DNA of 64,000 nucleotides from Phycisphaerae bacterium (GTDB lineage: Bacteria; Planctomycetota; Phycisphaerae; UBA1845): positions 44,018 to 108,017 of the forward strand of contig JAJDDV010000053.1 of assembly GCA_029260135.1 (NCBI GenBank). Reading direction: 5' to 3'. Each line of letters starts with the position of its first letter. Position 1 is the first letter of the stretch. The notes beneath the pieces are model-generated. The model was not told the DNA's origin, made no database searches, and saw nothing but the letters and a program-made list of their open reading frames with translations. Positions 63,553 through 64,000 of the stretch are shown piece after piece. A program made the position numbers and the translations under genes.

Positions 63553-64000
63553 GCGGTCGATCGGACGCTTGCCGGCCGACGACCGTTGTACCGCTTGGTG
63601 CCGCACCTAGCGCAACCGCTATTCAAGCCAAACGTCTTGAACAACTCCCTACGCGCGAAACACGCTGCCTTCCCGCTGCACTTGAGCGATACAAGCTGAA
63701 GCCGGTGGCGCCGTTTCACGCACCTCCCCCCGTTGTGTCCGTCGGGCGGACATTCCATACCCGATAATCTGACGGCCCCAGAGCGAACTAATTGAGAATT
63801 CGTCTCATTTACTCAGAGCTCTAGTGGACGGCTTCAATCCGGCCGCTATTCTCGTAGGGAGACCGCCGATTCGGACAATCTAGCCATTTTCGGCCTTTTG
63901 GCACGGTTTCTGCTAGATACTCCGGTGTGGTCGAGGTGTTTGATCGGCTCTGTGGCTCAGACCTTCGACCGGTTCAGCGAATGTGGACGGAGGTTGAGCT
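63553..64000. other. Intergenic region at the right end
   Basis: No gene is visible. It contains a sigma-54-type promoter match (63899-63914), so the leader of a gene beyond the window probably starts here. Confidence 0.5.
63899..63914 (+). promoter_or_regulatory. Sigma-54-type promoter
   Basis: TGGCACGGTTTCTGCT matches the -24/-12 consensus TGGCACG-N4-TTGCW with one mismatch, the GG and GC dinucleotides being exactly spaced. It points to a gene beyond the right edge. A sigma-54 activator is encoded at 40365-41741. Confidence 0.6.

Overview
The window looks like a chromosomal segment of a GC-rich planctomycete, most likely of the Phycisphaerae type. The main clues are several small membrane proteins ending in a C-x-x-C...C-x-x-C-G ribbon with the GNVSG spacer typical of that group, an IPTL/PEP-CTERM-like sorting tail (IPTVSQWG, membrane span, Arg/Lys), Kazal-type and Cys-rich secreted proteins, PQQ-type beta-propellers, fused membrane/spermidine synthases and large coiled-coil proteins. 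This is inference from gene style; there is no rRNA to confirm it.

Layout. 1-2632: 3' end of purU, then archease and rtcB on the minus strand. 2822-7609: an accessory patch of small zinc-ribbon membrane proteins, a Kazal lipoprotein, a REP-associated transposase (RAYT) with six full hairpin REP copies, decayed zinc-ribbon paralogues and a PQQ propeller. 7757-20264: an arylamine N-acetyltransferase relative, Flp pilin and TadG-like genes, a flippase, a fused spermidine synthase, a transporter/saccharopine-dehydrogenase pair and an M14 carboxypeptidase lipoprotein. 20294-29109: a giant coiled-coil protein divergent from a four-gene run (small coiled-coil protein, FGE/SUMF1-domain protein, zinc-ribbon GTPase, GAP1-like partner). 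This is the best candidate for a poorly described system. 29421-42515: ftcD, three sensory proteins (MEDS/PAS kinase, two-receiver regulator, Cache hybrid kinase), a Cys-rich secreted protein with a sorting tail, and an NtrB/NtrC-like pair.

42645-46644: core genes pnp, rpsO and rho on the minus strand. 46645-47881: a long gene-free stretch with many nested hairpins leads into a tiny lipoprotein, a 28-aa hydrophobic peptide and an intrinsic terminator. 47926-54007: a metallo-beta-lactamase-fold hydrolase, an LpxL-like acyltransferase, tRNA-Ala(CGC), a retropepsin-like protease, a DUF1579 protein, a second PQQ propeller and an 18/21-bp tandem array. 54008-61337: a phenylacetate catabolic cluster read leftward (paaN, thioesterase, crotonase, thiolase, paaA, paaB, paaC, paaD) without paaE or paaK here. 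61661-63552: three exported or lipoprotein genes. The window ends with a good sigma-54 promoter match pointing rightward.

Dispersed palindromic repeats of at least five families lie between genes throughout. All functional calls come from reading motifs by eye; no database search was run.
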